Shown piece after piece: positions 63,720 to 64,000 of a stretch of 64,000 nt of DNA. The position numbers and the translations under genes were made by a program. The notes below the pieces were generated by a model. That model did no database searches. It saw only the letters and a program-made list of their open reading frames with translations, and was not told the DNA's origin. Within the stretch, counting starts at the first letter, position 1. Each line of letters starts with the position of its first letter. This DNA comes from Pseudodesulfovibrio sp. zrk46 (GTDB taxonomy: Bacteria > Desulfobacterota > Desulfovibrionia > Desulfovibrionales > Desulfovibrionaceae), in NCBI RefSeq assembly GCF_012516435.1, contig NZ_CP051216.1, positions 3,285,669 to 3,349,668 on the forward strand, read 5' to 3'.

Positions 63720-64000
63720 ATGAAAACCAAATTCATTTTTATAACGGGTGGTGTTCTGTCCTCCTTGGGCAAAGGTTTGTCTGCTGCAGCCATTGGCGCA
63801 CTCCTTCAAGCCCGTGGTCTCAAAGCGACCATTCAGAAACTCGACCCGTATATCAATGTCGATCCCGGCACCATGAACCCCTTCCAGCATGGTGAGGTTT
63901 ACGTCACTGACGATGGTGCCGAAACCGACCTCGACCTGGGTCACTACGAGCGTTACTTGAATACCGCGCTGAGCCAGCAGAACAACTACACCTCCGGCTC
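63720..64000 (+). CDS. pyrG: CTP synthase, N-terminal part (cut by window edge)
   Basis: Starts at ATG 63720 with an AAGGGG-type site about 15 bases upstream. The first 93 codons are visible and contain [20 protein letters not shown], the P-loop of the synthetase domain, [20 protein letters not shown] and DLGHYERYL. The enzyme converts UTP to CTP using glutamine. The glutaminase half lies outside the window. Confidence 0.96.
   Translation, partial: MKTKFIFITGGVLSSLGKGLSAAAIGALLQARGLKATIQKLDPYINVDPGTMNPFQHGEVYVTDDGAETDLDLGHYERYLNTALSQQNNYTSG

Overview
The window reads as a chromosomal segment of a Gram-negative, anaerobic, sulfate-reducer-like deltaproteobacterium, most probably Desulfovibrionaceae (Desulfovibrio/Pseudodesulfovibrio type). 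Pointers are a complete Tol-Pal envelope system, a two-gene 2-oxoacid:ferredoxin oxidoreductase, a small single-cluster ferredoxin of the Desulfovibrio type, biotin carboxylase beside a fused carboxyltransferase, a phosphoglycerate-mutase-like protein in a threonine operon, oxygen and iron proteins (hemerythrin, ferritin), and many c-di-GMP and cAMP signalling proteins. The taxonomic assignment is an inference from gene content; no rRNA is present.

Layout. 1-1110 (minus): partial tgt and nth. 1244-6837 (plus): cutA, a three-kinase cluster (adenosine-kinase-like, APH-fold, APS-kinase-like), miaB, a DUF151 nuclease-like protein and a PHP phosphoesterase. 6941-10962: tolQ-tolR-tolA-tolB-pal. 11079-12172 (minus): maf-pgpA. 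12310-13965: a MotB-like/MotA-like pair in reversed order behind a well-formed sigma-54 promoter. 14060-17700: glucokinase, a TVP38 membrane protein with an overlapping flavin disulfide reductase, and gpt. 17821-22506: a four-gene BMP-type nucleoside ABC transporter. 22570-24101: an amino-acid ABC binding protein and permease without an ATPase. 24196-26204: dGTPase, hemerythrin and a small lipoprotein.

26307-31293 (minus) is one tight operon: alaC-type aminotransferase, homoserine dehydrogenase, a PGM-fold protein that is probably the homoserine kinase, a thioesterase and an amidohydrolase. 31513-37923 (plus): ilvE, then the replication/repair set dnaX-ybaB-recR and recD2. 38081-42956: ferritin, korA-korB, ettA. 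43032-49196 (minus): an EAL-CBS-GGDEF protein and accC-accDA. 49405-57888: a pyridine-nucleotide flavoprotein, a CHASE2 adenylate cyclase (minus), a complete type I secretion set (TolC, ABC, HlyD) with no cargo gene in view, and a ferredoxin. 57889-58849 holds a badly decayed IS3-family insertion sequence. 58850-62709: DUF1499 lipoprotein-like gene, double-REC HD-GYP regulator, tRNA-Ser(CGA), a NifX-like protein and tadA. The right edge has purQ (minus) divergent from the start of pyrG.

How the parts fit. Most of the window is housekeeping. Three functional themes recur: nucleoside/nucleotide salvage (adenosine-kinase-like protein, gpt, BMP transporter, dGTPase, Maf, PurQ, PyrG), envelope energisation and secretion (Tol-Pal, Mot-like pair, type I secretion), and second-messenger signalling (EAL-CBS-GGDEF, CHASE2 cyclase, HD-GYP). 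The least explained units are the three-kinase cluster at 1637-4272 and the sigma-54-driven reversed Mot-like pair at 12310-13965. I found no CRISPR array, prophage or obvious defence island.
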